A stretch of 64,000 nt of DNA from Palsa-506 sp963786975 (GTDB lineage Bacteria; Actinomycetota; Actinomycetes; Streptosporangiales; Streptosporangiaceae). Where the stretch lies: the NCBI GenBank assembly GCA_963786975.1, contig CAWBBE010000005.1:124001-188000 (forward strand). The letters are read 5' to 3'. The first letter of the stretch is position 1, and the number at the start of each line of letters is the position of its first letter. The notes beneath the pieces are model-generated. The model was given only the letters and a program-made list of their open reading frames with translations. It was not told where the DNA came from and searched no databases. The translations under genes were made by a program, and so were the position numbers. This document shows, piece after piece, positions 38,267 to 46,783 of the stretch.

Positions 38267-38311
38267 CCCTCAGGCCCGCCCGGGCAGGCCAGGGCGCGGC
38301 CGGCCAGCCGG

Positions 38312-39367
38312 CTAGTCCTCGGTTGTCAGCCCCTCGCGCAGCTGGGTCAGCGTCCTGGCCAGCAGCCGGGAGACGTGCATCTGCGAGATGCCGAGCTCGG
38401 TAGCGATCTGCGACTGCGTCATGTTGCCGAAGAAACGCAGCAGCAGGATCCTCTTTTCCCTGGGCGGAAGCCGCTCAAGCAGGGGCTTGAGCGATTCCCG
38501 GTACTCGACGCCTTCCAGCGCGTCATCGAGCATGCCGAGCGATTCGGCCACCGCGGGCGCGTCCTCGTCACCGGAATCGGGCGCGTCGAGCGATACCGTC
38601 GAGTACGCGTTGGCGGATTCCAGGCCCTCAAGGACGTCTTCCTCGCTCATCTGCAGGTGCGCGGCGAGCTCGGCGACCGTCGGCGCGCGTCCCTCGCGCT
38701 GGGCGAGATCCCCGATGGCCTTGGTCAGCGCCAGCTTTAGTTCCTGCAGCCGCCGCGGTACGCGGACGGCCCAGCCCTTGTCGCGGAAGTGCCGTTTGAT
38801 CTCACCGACGATGGTGGGCGTCGCGTAGGTGGAGAACTCGACGCCGCGGCCCAGGTCGAACCGGTCGATCGACTTGATCAGCCCGATCGTGGCCACCTGC
38901 GTGAGGTCGTCGAGCCACTCGCCCCGGTTGCGGAAGCGCCTGGCCAGGTACTCGACCAGCGGCAGGTGGATCTCGACCAGCTCGCCGCGGATCCGCAGCC
39001 GCTCGTCGTCGCCCTCGGGCAGCCCGGCGAGCTGCGCGAACAAGTCCCTGGCATGGCCACGCTCGCGGACCGCGTGCACCTTCGACGCGACCGACGTCAC
39101 CTGATCGTCGGCTGGCTCGCGGCCGGCCCCGGCCTCGGCATCCGGGTCGGCGTCCACGTCGGGATCGGCGTCTACATCGGGATCGGCGTCTACGTCAGGG
39201 TCGAAGCCGGTGCCGAAGCTGGCGCCAGGATCGGCGGCGGTCGCGTCCCGGAAGCTGAGTACGTCCGCCGACGCCGGCCCGGCGTCGGCGGGCCCGCGTC
39301 CGCCCGCAGGCCTGGCCACCGGGAGATCGAACTCCTCGGTCAGCCGCACCTCGATTTCGCCCGTCAC
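38312..39367 (-). CDS. SigB/SigF/SigH-type alternative sigma factor
   Basis: A group 3 general-stress sigma factor. Region 2: VEIHLPLVEYLARRFRNRGE, DDLTQVATIGLIKSIDRFDL and GVEFSTYATPTIVGEIKRHF. Region 3: PRRLQELKLALTKA and RAPTVAELAAHLQMS. Region 4: LPPREKRILLLRFFGNMTQS and IATELGISQMHVSRLLARTL. The N-terminal ~100 residues are non-conserved and contain an acidic tandem repeat (DPDVDA three times and more), encoded by 18-bp repeats near 39147-39205. It overlaps rsbW by GTGA (39364-39367). In Streptomyces the gene at this map position is sigH with the anti-sigma UshX/PrsH upstream. The start may lie further downstream if the acidic region is not translated. Confidence 0.88.
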   Translation of the reverse strand: MTGEIEVRLTEEFDLPVARPAGGRGPADAGPASADVLSFRDATAADPGASFGTGFDPDVDADPDVDADPDVDADPDAEAGAGREPADDQVTSVASKVHAVRERGHARDLFAQLAGLPEGDDERLRIRGELVEIHLPLVEYLARRFRNRGEWLDDLTQVATIGLIKSIDRFDLGRGVEFSTYATPTIVGEIKRHFRDKGWAVRVPRRLQELKLALTKAIGDLAQREGRAPTVAELAAHLQMSEEDVLEGLESANAYSTVSLDAPDSGDEDAPAVAESLGMLDDALEGVEYRESLKPLLERLPPREKRILLLRFFGNMTQSQIATELGISQMHVSRLLARTLTQLREGLTTED

Positions 39368-39870
39368 ACCGACCCCGATGGCTCGCGGCTCTTCTGCAGC
39401 ACGATCGTGAGCCGGTTACCCGGTCCCACCAGCGCCTCGACGCTGCCGGCCAGCGCGCAGAGCACGGTCCAGGCGAAGGTGTCGCTGGCGGGCGGGCGGG
39501 CGGCCTGGCTCAACACCGAGACAGAGATGGTCATCAGGTCGCGGCCGAGGGTGAAGGTGCACTCCAGACCGGTTCCCGGTACCGCCTGGCCGAGCAGCAT
39601 GGCGCACGCCTCGTCCACCGCGATGCGCAGGTCCTCTATCTCGTCCAGGGTGAAGTCCAGCCGCGCGGCCAGCCCGGCTGTCGCGGTACGCAGCACGGAC
39701 AGGTACGCCCCCTCGGCAGGCATGCAGACCGTCACCTGGTCTCGCGCCTCGCGGCCGCCGCCCGGCTGCGCGGGAACGCCGGGCGCGCTCACGCCGGGGA
39801 CACTGTCCCCGGCGCGCGCCGTGGCGCTGGCGGCCGCCCTGGTCGCCGATGCGGTCGTCTCTTCGGTCAC
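39364..39870 (-). CDS. RsbW-type anti-sigma factor / serine kinase
   Basis: A GHKL-fold anti-sigma factor of 168 residues that binds the SigB-type sigma factor and phosphorylates an antagonist. VCMPAEGAYLSVLRTATAGL and DFTLDEIEDLRIAVDEACAM form the N-box region, and TFAWTVLCALAGSVEAL the C-terminal helix. The N-box has DEACAML, where kinases usually carry an Asn; the change suggests weak or absent kinase activity, as in some UshX/RsbW forms. The N-terminal 45 residues are low complexity. GTG start after GGGAGGG. Cotranscribed with the sigma factor. Confidence 0.85.
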   Translation of the reverse strand: MTEETTASATRAAASATARAGDSVPGVSAPGVPAQPGGGREARDQVTVCMPAEGAYLSVLRTATAGLAARLDFTLDEIEDLRIAVDEACAMLLGQAVPGTGLECTFTLGRDLMTISVSVLSQAARPPASDTFAWTVLCALAGSVEALVGPGNRLTIVLQKSREPSGSV

Positions 39871-40097
39871 GTCTGCCCTCCCGCGACGCCGGCCAGCATC
39901 CTGGGCCGCCTGCTCCTGCCTGCAACTTACCGTTAGCGGGCCATTGGATTGACGCGCCGCGCGGCGCGAATGCGGCGGGCGGCGGCGCGCTTCCGGCAGC
40001 CACGCCCGGCGGCGCTGCCGCGCGGCCGTTGCGGCCCGGCCGGCCGGGCGGCGCAGCGCCGCCCGGACAGCCGGAATCTGGGCGGATTACGCAGTCA
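39871..40097. other. Intergenic region with a GC-rich palindrome
   Basis: Upstream region of rsbW. 40044-40054 and 40056-40066 form a perfect 11-bp inverted repeat around a single A (CCGGGCGGCGC and its complement), probably a second transcription stop in the sodN-to-rsbW direction. Confidence 0.45.
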
Positions 40098-40130
40098 AGG
40101 GGCCGCGCGGTCACCGTCCGCGCGGCCCCT
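40098..40130 (-). terminator. sodN terminator hairpin
   Basis: AGGGGCCGCGCGG (40098-40110) pairs perfectly with 40118-40130 around a 7-base loop, 33 bp past the sodN stop. Confidence 0.75.
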
Positions 40131-40163
40131 GGCTGGCCAGCATGATATCGGGCAGCGGCCGGG

Positions 40164-40571
40164 TCAGCCCTGCTTCGTCTCCCAGAAGATCTTCCCGATG
40201 TCATCGATCCTGGCCAGCAGCTTGTCGGCCGTGGCGACATCGGTGCTGCCCTTCGTGCCACCGGCCCCGGCCAGCTTGGTGGCATCGTTGAACATCTCAT
40301 GCAGCTGCGGGTACTTCGCGAAGTGCGGGGGCTTGAAGTAGTCGGTCCACAGCACCCACAGGTGGTGCTTGACCAGGTCGGACCGCTCCTCCTTGATCTG
40401 CAGCGCGCGGGCGCGGAATTCCGGGTCCGTGTTCTGCTGGTACTTCTCGCAGATGGCACGGACGGATTCGGCCTCGATCCTGGCCTGTGCCGGGTCGTAG
40501 ACGCCGCAGGGAAGGTCGCAGTGACCATGCGCGACGGCGCGCGGCTCGAGGAGACGTGCGAGCAACCTCAT
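40164..40571 (-). CDS. sodN: Nickel superoxide dismutase precursor
   Basis: 135 residues. After a 16-residue leader (MRLLARLLEPRAVAHG) the mature protein begins HCDLPCGVYDP, the nickel hook, with His1, Cys2 and Cys6 as ligands. The four-helix bundle follows (ARIEAESVRAICEKYQQ, DLVKHHLWVLWTDYFKPPHF). ATG at 40571 has AAGGAG 6 nt upstream. SodX, encoded divergently at 40655, removes the leader. In Streptomyces the gene is activated by nickel via Nur relief and enzyme maturation; I did not find a clear Nur box, but a nested palindrome lies in the shared intergenic region. Confidence 0.97.
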   Translation of the reverse strand: MRLLARLLEPRAVAHGHCDLPCGVYDPAQARIEAESVRAICEKYQQNTDPEFRARALQIKEERSDLVKHHLWVLWTDYFKPPHFAKYPQLHEMFNDATKLAGAGGTKGSTDVATADKLLARIDDIGKIFWETKQG

Positions 40572-40598
40572 TGATCTCCTTCTCTCATGTCAGATCAT

Positions 40599-40623
40599 GG
40601 GTACCGGAATTCCGACAGTACCC
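40599..40623. promoter_or_regulatory. Nested palindrome between sodN and sodX
   Basis: GGGTAC (40599-40604) and GTACCC (40618-40623) enclose CGGAATTCCG (40605-40614), itself a perfect 10-bp palindrome. It sits 28 bp upstream of sodN and 32 bp upstream of sodX. It does not match the Nur consensus TTGCA-N5-TGCAA that I remember for S. coelicolor sodF. Role as operator is inferred from position. Confidence 0.5.
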
Positions 40624-40654
40624 GGTAGGCGTCAGGCCAATCAGGGAGGGCTCG

Positions 40655-40981
40655 ATGCAGTGGCCGCTATGGCGGGTCGCGGTGGCGGAGCGGTCGATGG
40701 AGCCTGCGCTGCGGCCAGGAGACTGGCTGCTGGTCTGGCGCGGGGCGCGGACCGGGCGGTCGCCGCGGGTCCGGCCCGGCCAGCTCGTGATAGCGCGCCA
40801 TCCGGGACGGCCGGGCATGCTGCTGGTCAAGCGGGCCATCCGGCGTGAGCCGGCTGGCTGGTGGCTGGCCTCGGACAACGCCGGCGTGGGCGAGGTGGAC
40901 AGCCGGACCTTCGGCGCGGTGCGGCCGGAGCAGCTCGAGGGCCGGGTGCTGGCGCGCTACTGGCCGCTGCGCCGGGGCTAA
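40655..40981 (+). CDS. sodX: SodX, nickel SOD maturation signal-type peptidase
   Basis: A small S26-family peptidase of 108 residues without a membrane anchor. VAVAERSMEPALRPGDWLLV contains the catalytic Ser (SMEP), and LVIARHPGRPGMLLVKRAIR the catalytic Lys (VKR). SDNAGVGEVDSRTFGAV is the family's third box. ATG at 40655 after AGGGAGGG. It cleaves the SodN leader to expose His1. Divergent from sodN with an 83-bp spacer. Confidence 0.93.
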   Translation: MQWPLWRVAVAERSMEPALRPGDWLLVWRGARTGRSPRVRPGQLVIARHPGRPGMLLVKRAIRREPAGWWLASDNAGVGEVDSRTFGAVRPEQLEGRVLARYWPLRRG

Positions 40982-40985
40982 CGCC

Positions 40986-41024
40986 AGCTGGCCCTGCCCC
41001 TTTGACTGCGGGGCAGGGCCAGCT
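40986..41024. terminator. Bidirectional terminator between sodX and the permease
   Basis: A perfect 15-bp stem, 40986-41000 with 41010-41024, around TTTGACTGC. It lies 5 bp past the sodX stop and 20 bp from the stop of the convergent permease gene. Confidence 0.85.
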
Positions 41025-41043
41025 CATAGTCCAGGCTGGCGGC

Positions 41044-42714
41044 CTAGTGGTGTGGCGCCTCAGGCAGTTCATCAGGTTCCGCTGCCTGTGCCCCGACGAG
41101 CCGCATCATCTCTTCCCTGGGCAGCTTGACGGCCATCGCCCAGTAGTAGATGACCAGGCTGAACGCGGCGACGATCACTATGTCCCACCAGAACGGGATG
41201 TTGAAGGTGTTGGTCGGCGGCAGCGCCTTCGGTACCGAGGGAAGGGGGAACTGGCCCTGCCAGGAGATGACGCCCATGCCGAGCAGCCACACGGGCAGCC
41301 ACACCGCCGACTTCCAGTCCAGCGGCGGCCGCTGCGGGTCGAGCGCCATCGAGATGCCGATCAGCACGTACCCGATCACCAGCACGATGCCGAGCTTCCA
41401 GATCACCTCGAAGCCCGACCAGTAGATGAGCAGGTCGGCGACGACGAACGCGGCCGGGGCGAGGAACGCGGCGGCCGGCATCCGGTACGGCCGGTTCGCA
41501 TCCGGCACCTGCCCGCGGAAGGCGCCCAGGGAGAGTGGTGCGCCCGCGTACATCAGCACGCTCGCGCCGGTGATAATGCCCACCAGCGAGCGCCAGCTCG
41601 GGAACGGCAGCAGGAAGAGCAGTCCGAACAGGAACGCGAAGACCAGCCCGACCCACGGAATGCCGGTGGCGTTGGTCCGGCCGAAGATCTGCGGGGCGTA
41701 CCGGTTCCTGGCCAGGCCGTAGCTGACCCGCGAGGTTCCGGTCGTGTAGATGAGCCCGGTGCCGGACGGGGAGATGAACGCGTCGATCCGCAGGATCGTC
41801 GCCAGCCAGGCGATCCCGGCCAGGGCGGCGACAGCGGCGAACGGCCCGGCGATGATCTCGGGGTTGGTGATGTGCGTGAGCCCGTGGGGTATCTGGGCCA
41901 CGGGCATCGCGCCGATGAACGCGACCTGCAGCATGGTGTAGATCACGGTGCCGATCAGGACCGAGATGATGATCGCCCGCGGCAGGTTGCGCCCCGGGTT
42001 CTTGATCTCGCCGGCCAGCTGGTCGGCCTGCTCAAAGCCGGAGTAGGCGAAGATGATGCCGGCCAGCGGGAGCGCCGCGAACAGGCCATGGATCCCGCCC
42101 GGCATGAAGCCTTCCCCGCCGGAGCTGAAGTTGCCGGGGTGGAACTTGAACAGCAGCACGATGATGGTGAGGACCGGGACCGCGACCTTCCACCAGGTGA
42201 TGGTGCTGTTGACGTTGGCGAAGATGCGCATGGCCAGGAAGTTGACCGCGGTGAAGACCGCCATCAGCACGACGGTCACCACCAGGCCGGCCCCGGTGAT
42301 CTTATCCGTGTCCGCGTTGAAGAGGCCGGGCCAGTAGTAGGAGGCGTACTGGATGAACGCATAGCACTCGATCGGGGCGATCGTGACCGCCTGGACGTAC
42401 GAGAAGAAGCCGAACCCGATGCCGGCCACGCTGCCGAACGCGAAGTGCGGGAACCTGGCCGTTCCGCCGGAGACCGGGTACATCGCGCCGAGCTCGGCGT
42501 GGCAGAGGGCCAGCACGATCACCACGACTCCGGCGATGACCCAGTCCAGTACCGCGGCTCCGCCTACCAGCAGCGCGGCGGTCAGCGGGGCGAACAGCCA
42601 GCCCGAGCCGATGATCGACGTCTCCGACGCCCAGGTGGCGCCGACCAGGCCCATCTCTCGCTTGAGGCCGACGTCTGCCGGACTGGTGACGGTAGCTACC
42701 GACTCAGCTGCCAT
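41044..42714 (-). CDS. APC-family amino acid/amine permease
   Basis: 556 residues, twelve predicted helices. GLVGATWASETSIIGSGWLF is the unwound first helix typical of the APC superfamily. IVLALCHAELGAMYPVSGGT, LAGIIFAYSGFEQADQLAGE with IKNPGRNLPRAIIISVLIG, and ILRIDAFISPSGTGLIYTTG are further signatures. The C-terminus is extended by 90 residues with two helices. The substrate is probably an amino acid or amine; specificity is not readable. The frame is intact. Single gene between a strong terminator and a 240-bp upstream gap. Confidence 0.9.
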   Translation of the reverse strand: MAAESVATVTSPADVGLKREMGLVGATWASETSIIGSGWLFAPLTAALLVGGAAVLDWVIAGVVVIVLALCHAELGAMYPVSGGTARFPHFAFGSVAGIGFGFFSYVQAVTIAPIECYAFIQYASYYWPGLFNADTDKITGAGLVVTVVLMAVFTAVNFLAMRIFANVNSTITWWKVAVPVLTIIVLLFKFHPGNFSSGGEGFMPGGIHGLFAALPLAGIIFAYSGFEQADQLAGEIKNPGRNLPRAIIISVLIGTVIYTMLQVAFIGAMPVAQIPHGLTHITNPEIIAGPFAAVAALAGIAWLATILRIDAFISPSGTGLIYTTGTSRVSYGLARNRYAPQIFGRTNATGIPWVGLVFAFLFGLLFLLPFPSWRSLVGIITGASVLMYAGAPLSLGAFRGQVPDANRPYRMPAAAFLAPAAFVVADLLIYWSGFEVIWKLGIVLVIGYVLIGISMALDPQRPPLDWKSAVWLPVWLLGMGVISWQGQFPLPSVPKALPPTNTFNIPFWWDIVIVAAFSLVIYYWAMAVKLPREEMMRLVGAQAAEPDELPEAPHH

Positions 42715-42953
42715 GATCGAACCTTCTTTCCGGTCCGCGTGCGTGGGCCATACGGCCCGTGAGTAGGCTTCATGGTAATGATCGCCCCGGGGGTTGAGAA
42801 GAAGCCCGTTGGCGTCATTTCGGTAACGCAGCTGACTGCGGTGTCAGTGGCTGGCCTGGCCTAAGGCGGCTGGCCGAGCGAGATCGCGCTGTGATATGGG
42901 GCCCGGCCCGCTGGTGATTTACGGCGGCGCAAAGTGCCCGGCTGCCGCGGCCG

Positions 42954-43526
42954 TTAGCCTGCTGCGGTTGACGCGGAACCTGCGCCGCCGGTCCGCTGCC
43001 GGGCGCGGAATGCGGTGACATTTGCCCTGCTCGCACAGTGATCTGAGCAATAGCGCCGGGACCGGTTGGTGCTGGCGTCGATGAAAACGCCGTGACATGA
43101 GGCCAGCGTGCAGATTCCGAGCCGGTCCGCGCCGAGCTGGGTGACGATCGTGGCCAGGCCGAAGACGGCGCCGGCCGCGTACCGGTCGGCAACCGAGCCG
43201 CCGTCACTCAGGTGCAGGTGCCAGCGCTGGTTGTCGTGCCCGGAGATCACCGGATGGACCGGATGACGGATGAGCAGCGCATTCAGCCGCGCGGTGGCGG
43301 CCTGCTCGTCACCCTCGGCCGCAGCCATGAAGATCGCGGTCAGTTCGCCGCGAAGCTGGCGGAGCGCCGTCATGTCGTTAATCGAGATCAGGCCATGCAG
43401 ATGAGAGCGGTCCGCGACCAGCGCGCGGAGCGCATCGGGATTGCTGAGCGAGTCATCGTGCCCTTCGCCGCTTCCGGCTGAGTTGACGAGGCGCACAGCT
43501 AGCTCAGCGTAGGTGGTGAGATCCAC
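42954..43526 (-). CDS. CGNR zinc-finger (ABATE-domain) regulator
   Basis: 190 residues. The N-terminal ABATE domain (TYAELAVRLVNSAG, ALRQLRGELTAIFMAAAEGD, WHLHLSDGGSVADRYAAGA) likely binds a small ligand. The C-terminal zinc finger reads CTLASCHGVFIDASTNRSRR with YCSDHCASRANVTAFR, the four cysteines being intact. The CGNR motif itself is replaced by CASR. Such proteins are probable stress-responsive transcription factors. Its gene is monocistronic. Confidence 0.9.
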   Translation of the reverse strand: MDLTTYAELAVRLVNSAGSGEGHDDSLSNPDALRALVADRSHLHGLISINDMTALRQLRGELTAIFMAAAEGDEQAATARLNALLIRHPVHPVISGHDNQRWHLHLSDGGSVADRYAAGAVFGLATIVTQLGADRLGICTLASCHGVFIDASTNRSRRYCSDHCASRANVTAFRARQRTGGAGSASTAAG

Positions 43527-43719
43527 TGAGATCCTTCACCTGCTGGGGTTATCTTGGGCCATTGCCCGCACCGCAGTATGACATACGGATCTCCGGGCAG
43601 TCTTGCCTTCCCCGGCGCCCGTCTGATCCGGTGCCGGCCGGCGCATCCCGCGGCCGCCTGCCCGCAGGCCGCGCCCGGCGCGCTCGCCGCCGGGCACCGC
43701 ACTCGGCTAGGGTCCACGC

Positions 43720-44688
43720 ATGCTCGCTGTCACTGCCGTAAGTATCGAGCCCGATGACCCGCTGGCCGGCCTGGCCGTCGGCGCGCACGACGACCCGTCG
43801 CCGCCGCCGGGCTGGACCACGGTCTCGGTAAAGGCCACCTCGCTCAACCATCATGACGTCTGGTCCCTGCGCGGCGTCGGCCTCGCCGCGGACCGGCTCC
43901 CGATGATCCTCGGCTGCGACGCGGCCGGCCTCGACGAGGACGGCAACGAGGTGGTCGTGCACTCCATCGTGGCGGACGCGGCGGCCGGCGGCGGGGACGA
44001 GACCCTCGATCCGTCTCGCTCGCTGCTCTCCGAGCGGTACGACGGGACGTTCGCCGAGCGGGTCGCCGTGCCACGGCACAACCTGCTGCCGAAGCCCGCC
44101 GCGCTGTCCTTCGCCGAGGCCGCCTGCCTGCCGACCGCGTACCTGACCGCGTACCACATGCTGTTCGCCAAGGCCGGCCTGCAGCCCGGCGCAACCGTGC
44201 TCGTCCAGGGCGCCGGCGGCGGGGTGACGACGGCACTGATCCTGCTCGGCCGCGCGGCCGGCTACCGGGTGTGGGCGACAAGCCGCAGCGAGGCCAAGCG
44301 CGACCGTGCCGTGCGGCTGGGGGCGGACCAGGCATTCCCGGCGGGGGCCAGGCTGCCGGAGCGGGTAGATGCCGTCATGGAGACCGTGGGCGAGGCCACC
44401 TGGGCGCATTCACTGCGCGCGCTCAAGCCGGGCGGGACCATCGTGATCTCCGGGGCGACCAGCGGATCCATGCCGCCCGCGGATCTGTCCCGGGTGTTCT
44501 TCCTGCAGCTGTCCGTGGTCGGCTGCACGATGGGCACGCGGGATCAGCTCGGCCGGCTGCTGCAGTTCTGCGAGCAGACCGGCGTGCGCCCCCTTATTGA
44601 CCGCACCATGCCGCTGGCCAGCGCCGCCGACGGCATCGCCGCCATGATCTCTGGCGACCTGTTCGGCAAGATCGTCTTTACCCTGTAG
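43720..44688 (+). CDS. MDR-superfamily zinc-less oxidoreductase
   Basis: 322 residues. KATSLNHHDVWSLRGVGL and LPMILGCDAAGLDEDG form the N-terminal domain; VLVQGAGGGVTTALILLGRA is the NAD(P)-binding loop and KPGGTIVISGATSG the following strand. The structural zinc cysteines are absent, which places it with quinone oxidoreductases. ATG at 43720 or 43729 region; the first gives good length. Monocistronic, with a convergent PadR gene downstream. Substrate unknown. Confidence 0.88.
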   Translation: MLAVTAVSIEPDDPLAGLAVGAHDDPSPPPGWTTVSVKATSLNHHDVWSLRGVGLAADRLPMILGCDAAGLDEDGNEVVVHSIVADAAAGGGDETLDPSRSLLSERYDGTFAERVAVPRHNLLPKPAALSFAEAACLPTAYLTAYHMLFAKAGLQPGATVLVQGAGGGVTTALILLGRAAGYRVWATSRSEAKRDRAVRLGADQAFPAGARLPERVDAVMETVGEATWAHSLRALKPGGTIVISGATSGSMPPADLSRVFFLQLSVVGCTMGTRDQLGRLLQFCEQTGVRPLIDRTMPLASAADGIAAMISGDLFGKIVFTL

Positions 44689-44814
44689 CGGCGCAGCCGT
44701 CCGGCACCGCTGGCCGCGGCACCGTTGGCGCCGGGCCGCAACCCGGTGAATGTGACATCGGGCGGCCAGGCCCGGCCGCCGCGACATGGGGCGGTTATCC
44801 GGGAGAGCGGAGGC

Positions 44815-44837
44815 GCCCGGCGCCGCTGGCGCCGGGC
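44815..44837 (-). terminator. Hairpin downstream of the PadR gene
   Basis: GCCCGGCGCC (44815-44824) pairs perfectly with GGCGCCGGGC (44828-44837) around GCT, 6 bp past the PadR stop. Confidence 0.7.
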
Positions 44838-44842
44838 AGGCG

Positions 44843-45883
44843 TCAGCTGTCGTGCTGGCCGGCGCTGCCTTCGCCGGCCGGCCCTGCGGACCCGGACTGG
44901 CCTGCGGACCCGGACTGGCCTCCGGTACCGGGGTCGGCGCCCGCCGTACCGGATTCCCCGGGCTCGGCACTGGGGCCGCCGAAGATCTCGTCCCGGATCC
45001 TGGTCAGCGTCTCCTCCAGGATGACGCGCAGGCCGCTCACCGCATCCGAGCCGACGGCCTCGGTATGCCAGGCTGCCGCCCGCAGTTCCTTGACGAAGTC
45101 GAGTGCCATCCGCTCCAGGTCCCGGACCATGCCCGGATCCAGCCTGCCGCCCGGCGGCCTTCCCGGTCGCCCCAGCCTGGCGGCCGGGTCGGTCCAGCCG
45201 CGCCAGCCTGCGCGGCCCGCCCAGCCGGTCCAGCTGGGCCAGTCCTGGAAAGCTGGCCAGTCGCCGGGTTCCCGGCCGGCCCGGTCCCGGCCGGCCTGCT
45301 CCCCGGTCCCGGCCCCGGTCCCGGGTCCCGGGCCGGCCCGGGACCCGGCACCGGCCAGTCCCTCGTCCCGGCCGGCCTGCGGTGCCCCGGCTTCGCCGCG
45401 CAGCTCGGCGCGCGCCTGCCTGGCGCTGTCGCGGACCTGCTCGCGGGCAAGCCTGGCCTGCTCCCTGGCCGTCTCCCTGGTTCGCTCCTTGCCGTCCCTT
45501 ACCTCGCGGGTTGCCCAGGTCAGCTCCTCGCGCAGGTTCCGCACGGTGTCGCGGACGTCCTCGGTGACCTCGCGGGCGATGTCCCGGACCGACTCGGTGA
45601 TCTCCTCCTCGAGATCGGCCAGGTCATCCAGCCTGGACTGAATCTCCTGCCGTCCCTTGTCGGTGATCCGGTATATCTTCTTGCCATCCGCCTCGTCGTG
45701 CGTGACCAGGCCCTCTTCCTCCAGCCTGGCCAGCCGAGGGTAGATGGTGCCGGGTGACGGGGCGTAGACCCCCATGAACCGGTCCTGCAGCAGCCGGATC
45801 ACCTCGTAGCCGTGCCTGGGCGCCTCATCGAGCAGCTTGAGCAGGTAGAGGCGGAGCCGCCCGTGCCGGAAGACCGGGCTCAT
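44843..45883 (-). CDS. PadR-family regulator with a long C-terminal extension
   Basis: 346 residues, about three times the core PadR length. The winged helix is at the N-terminus: LRLYLLKLLDEAPRHGYEVI, FMGVYAPSPGTIYPRLARLE, EEGLVTHDEADGKKIYRIT. A long charged helix follows (residues about 80-160: DLADLEEEITESVRDIAREV ... RETAREQARLAREQVRDSAR), probably a coiled coil. Then comes a Pro/Gly/Trp-rich linker, a short helical region (MVRDLERMALDFVKELRAAA) and a Gly/Ser tail. Its ATG shares one base with the stop of the DUF4097 gene (TGATG), so they are coupled. It most likely represses its own operon in response to an envelope or drug signal; the signal is unknown. Confidence 0.88.
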   Translation of the reverse strand: MSPVFRHGRLRLYLLKLLDEAPRHGYEVIRLLQDRFMGVYAPSPGTIYPRLARLEEEGLVTHDEADGKKIYRITDKGRQEIQSRLDDLADLEEEITESVRDIAREVTEDVRDTVRNLREELTWATREVRDGKERTRETAREQARLAREQVRDSARQARAELRGEAGAPQAGRDEGLAGAGSRAGPGPGTGAGTGEQAGRDRAGREPGDWPAFQDWPSWTGWAGRAGWRGWTDPAARLGRPGRPPGGRLDPGMVRDLERMALDFVKELRAAAWHTEAVGSDAVSGLRVILEETLTRIRDEIFGGPSAEPGESGTAGADPGTGGQSGSAGQSGSAGPAGEGSAGQHDS

Positions 45884-46719
45884 CAGGCGTCACCCGCCGG
45901 GCTGCCCGGCGCATCCTGCGGGCAGGGCGGCTGACCTCGCTGGAGCAGGGTCACCGGCGCGGAAAGGGTGGTGACGGTCATCTTGCCGGCGCCGGACCCG
46001 AGCGTTCCGGCCACGGTATTCGAGCCCGGGCTGCGGGCGGTCTGCAGGCCGGCAAAGCCGGTCCGGACCCGGCCGGACGTGGACCGCAGGTCGACCTCCG
46101 CGCTGGCGTCAGCCGGCAGCCGGACGGCGACCTCGCCGGAGACCGTGGTAACCCGCAGTCCGCCGCCGTCCCGCAGGCCGACGTCGGCGGTGACCTTTCC
46201 GCTTACCGTCTTCGCATCAAGATCCTGCACCGAGCCTCCAGCCAGCGTCAGGTCGCCGGAAACCGAGTTGAAGTTGACCCCGCCGTCCAGCCCGCGCGCC
46301 TCCAGGTCCCCGGACACTGTCTTCGCATCCACCTTGCCGGTGACGCCGTCCAGCGTGATGTCCCCGGAGACGCTCTTGACCGAGACGTGGGCGGAGATTC
46401 CGGACACGATAGCGCTCGCGTTCACCACGCCGAGCTGGGTCGGGCAGCCGCGCGGCACGGTGACGGTGATTTCGGCGGAGTGCCGCTGCGGGCGCAGCCA
46501 GCCGAGCAGGCCATCCCAGGAGAGATCCTCGTAAGTAATGGTCAGCATCCCGGCCTCGTGACTGATCAGCAGCGGCTGGCCGGACAGGCGCTCGACGTCG
46601 ACGGCGGGCGCGCTGTCCGACGCGAGTACCGCCACGGTCCCCGAGATGACCCGCACCCGGAGGGCCGCCACCCCGTCGAACTCGAGCGTCTTAGGCGCGT
46701 CGATGATCCAGCGGGACAT
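45883..46719 (-). CDS. DUF4097 beta-solenoid-like protein
   Basis: 278 residues, ATG at 46719. Repeated strands spaced by about 20 residues carry the motif V(K/N)SVSGD(I/L): VKSVSGDITLDGVTGKVDAK, TVSGDLEARGLDGGVNFNSV, SGDLTLAGGSV, KTVSGKVTADV and TTVSGEVAVRLP. This gives a right-handed beta-helix-like surface typical of DUF4097. There is no signal peptide or membrane helix, so it is probably cytosolic. Coupled to PadR, a common actinobacterial pair. It may bind DNA-regulator or membrane partners; no enzymatic motif is seen. Confidence 0.88.
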   Translation of the reverse strand: MSRWIIDAPKTLEFDGVAALRVRVISGTVAVLASDSAPAVDVERLSGQPLLISHEAGMLTITYEDLSWDGLLGWLRPQRHSAEITVTVPRGCPTQLGVVNASAIVSGISAHVSVKSVSGDITLDGVTGKVDAKTVSGDLEARGLDGGVNFNSVSGDLTLAGGSVQDLDAKTVSGKVTADVGLRDGGGLRVTTVSGEVAVRLPADASAEVDLRSTSGRVRTGFAGLQTARSPGSNTVAGTLGSGAGKMTVTTLSAPVTLLQRGQPPCPQDAPGSPAGDA

Positions 46720-46783
46720 CGTGCTTCCCTTCCTCACCAGGCCGGCCGGCGCCGCGCGGCGCCGGGCGCTGCTCGTGCATACT

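Noticed and set aside
40606..40631. GGAAT in the sodN-sodX spacer as a SigR promoter
   Set aside because: The expected -10 reads GCG, so it does not fit.
40861..42762. A 633-codon plus-strand open frame
   Set aside because: Antisense shadow of the APC permease; composition is Arg/Asp/Gln-rich without any fold pattern.
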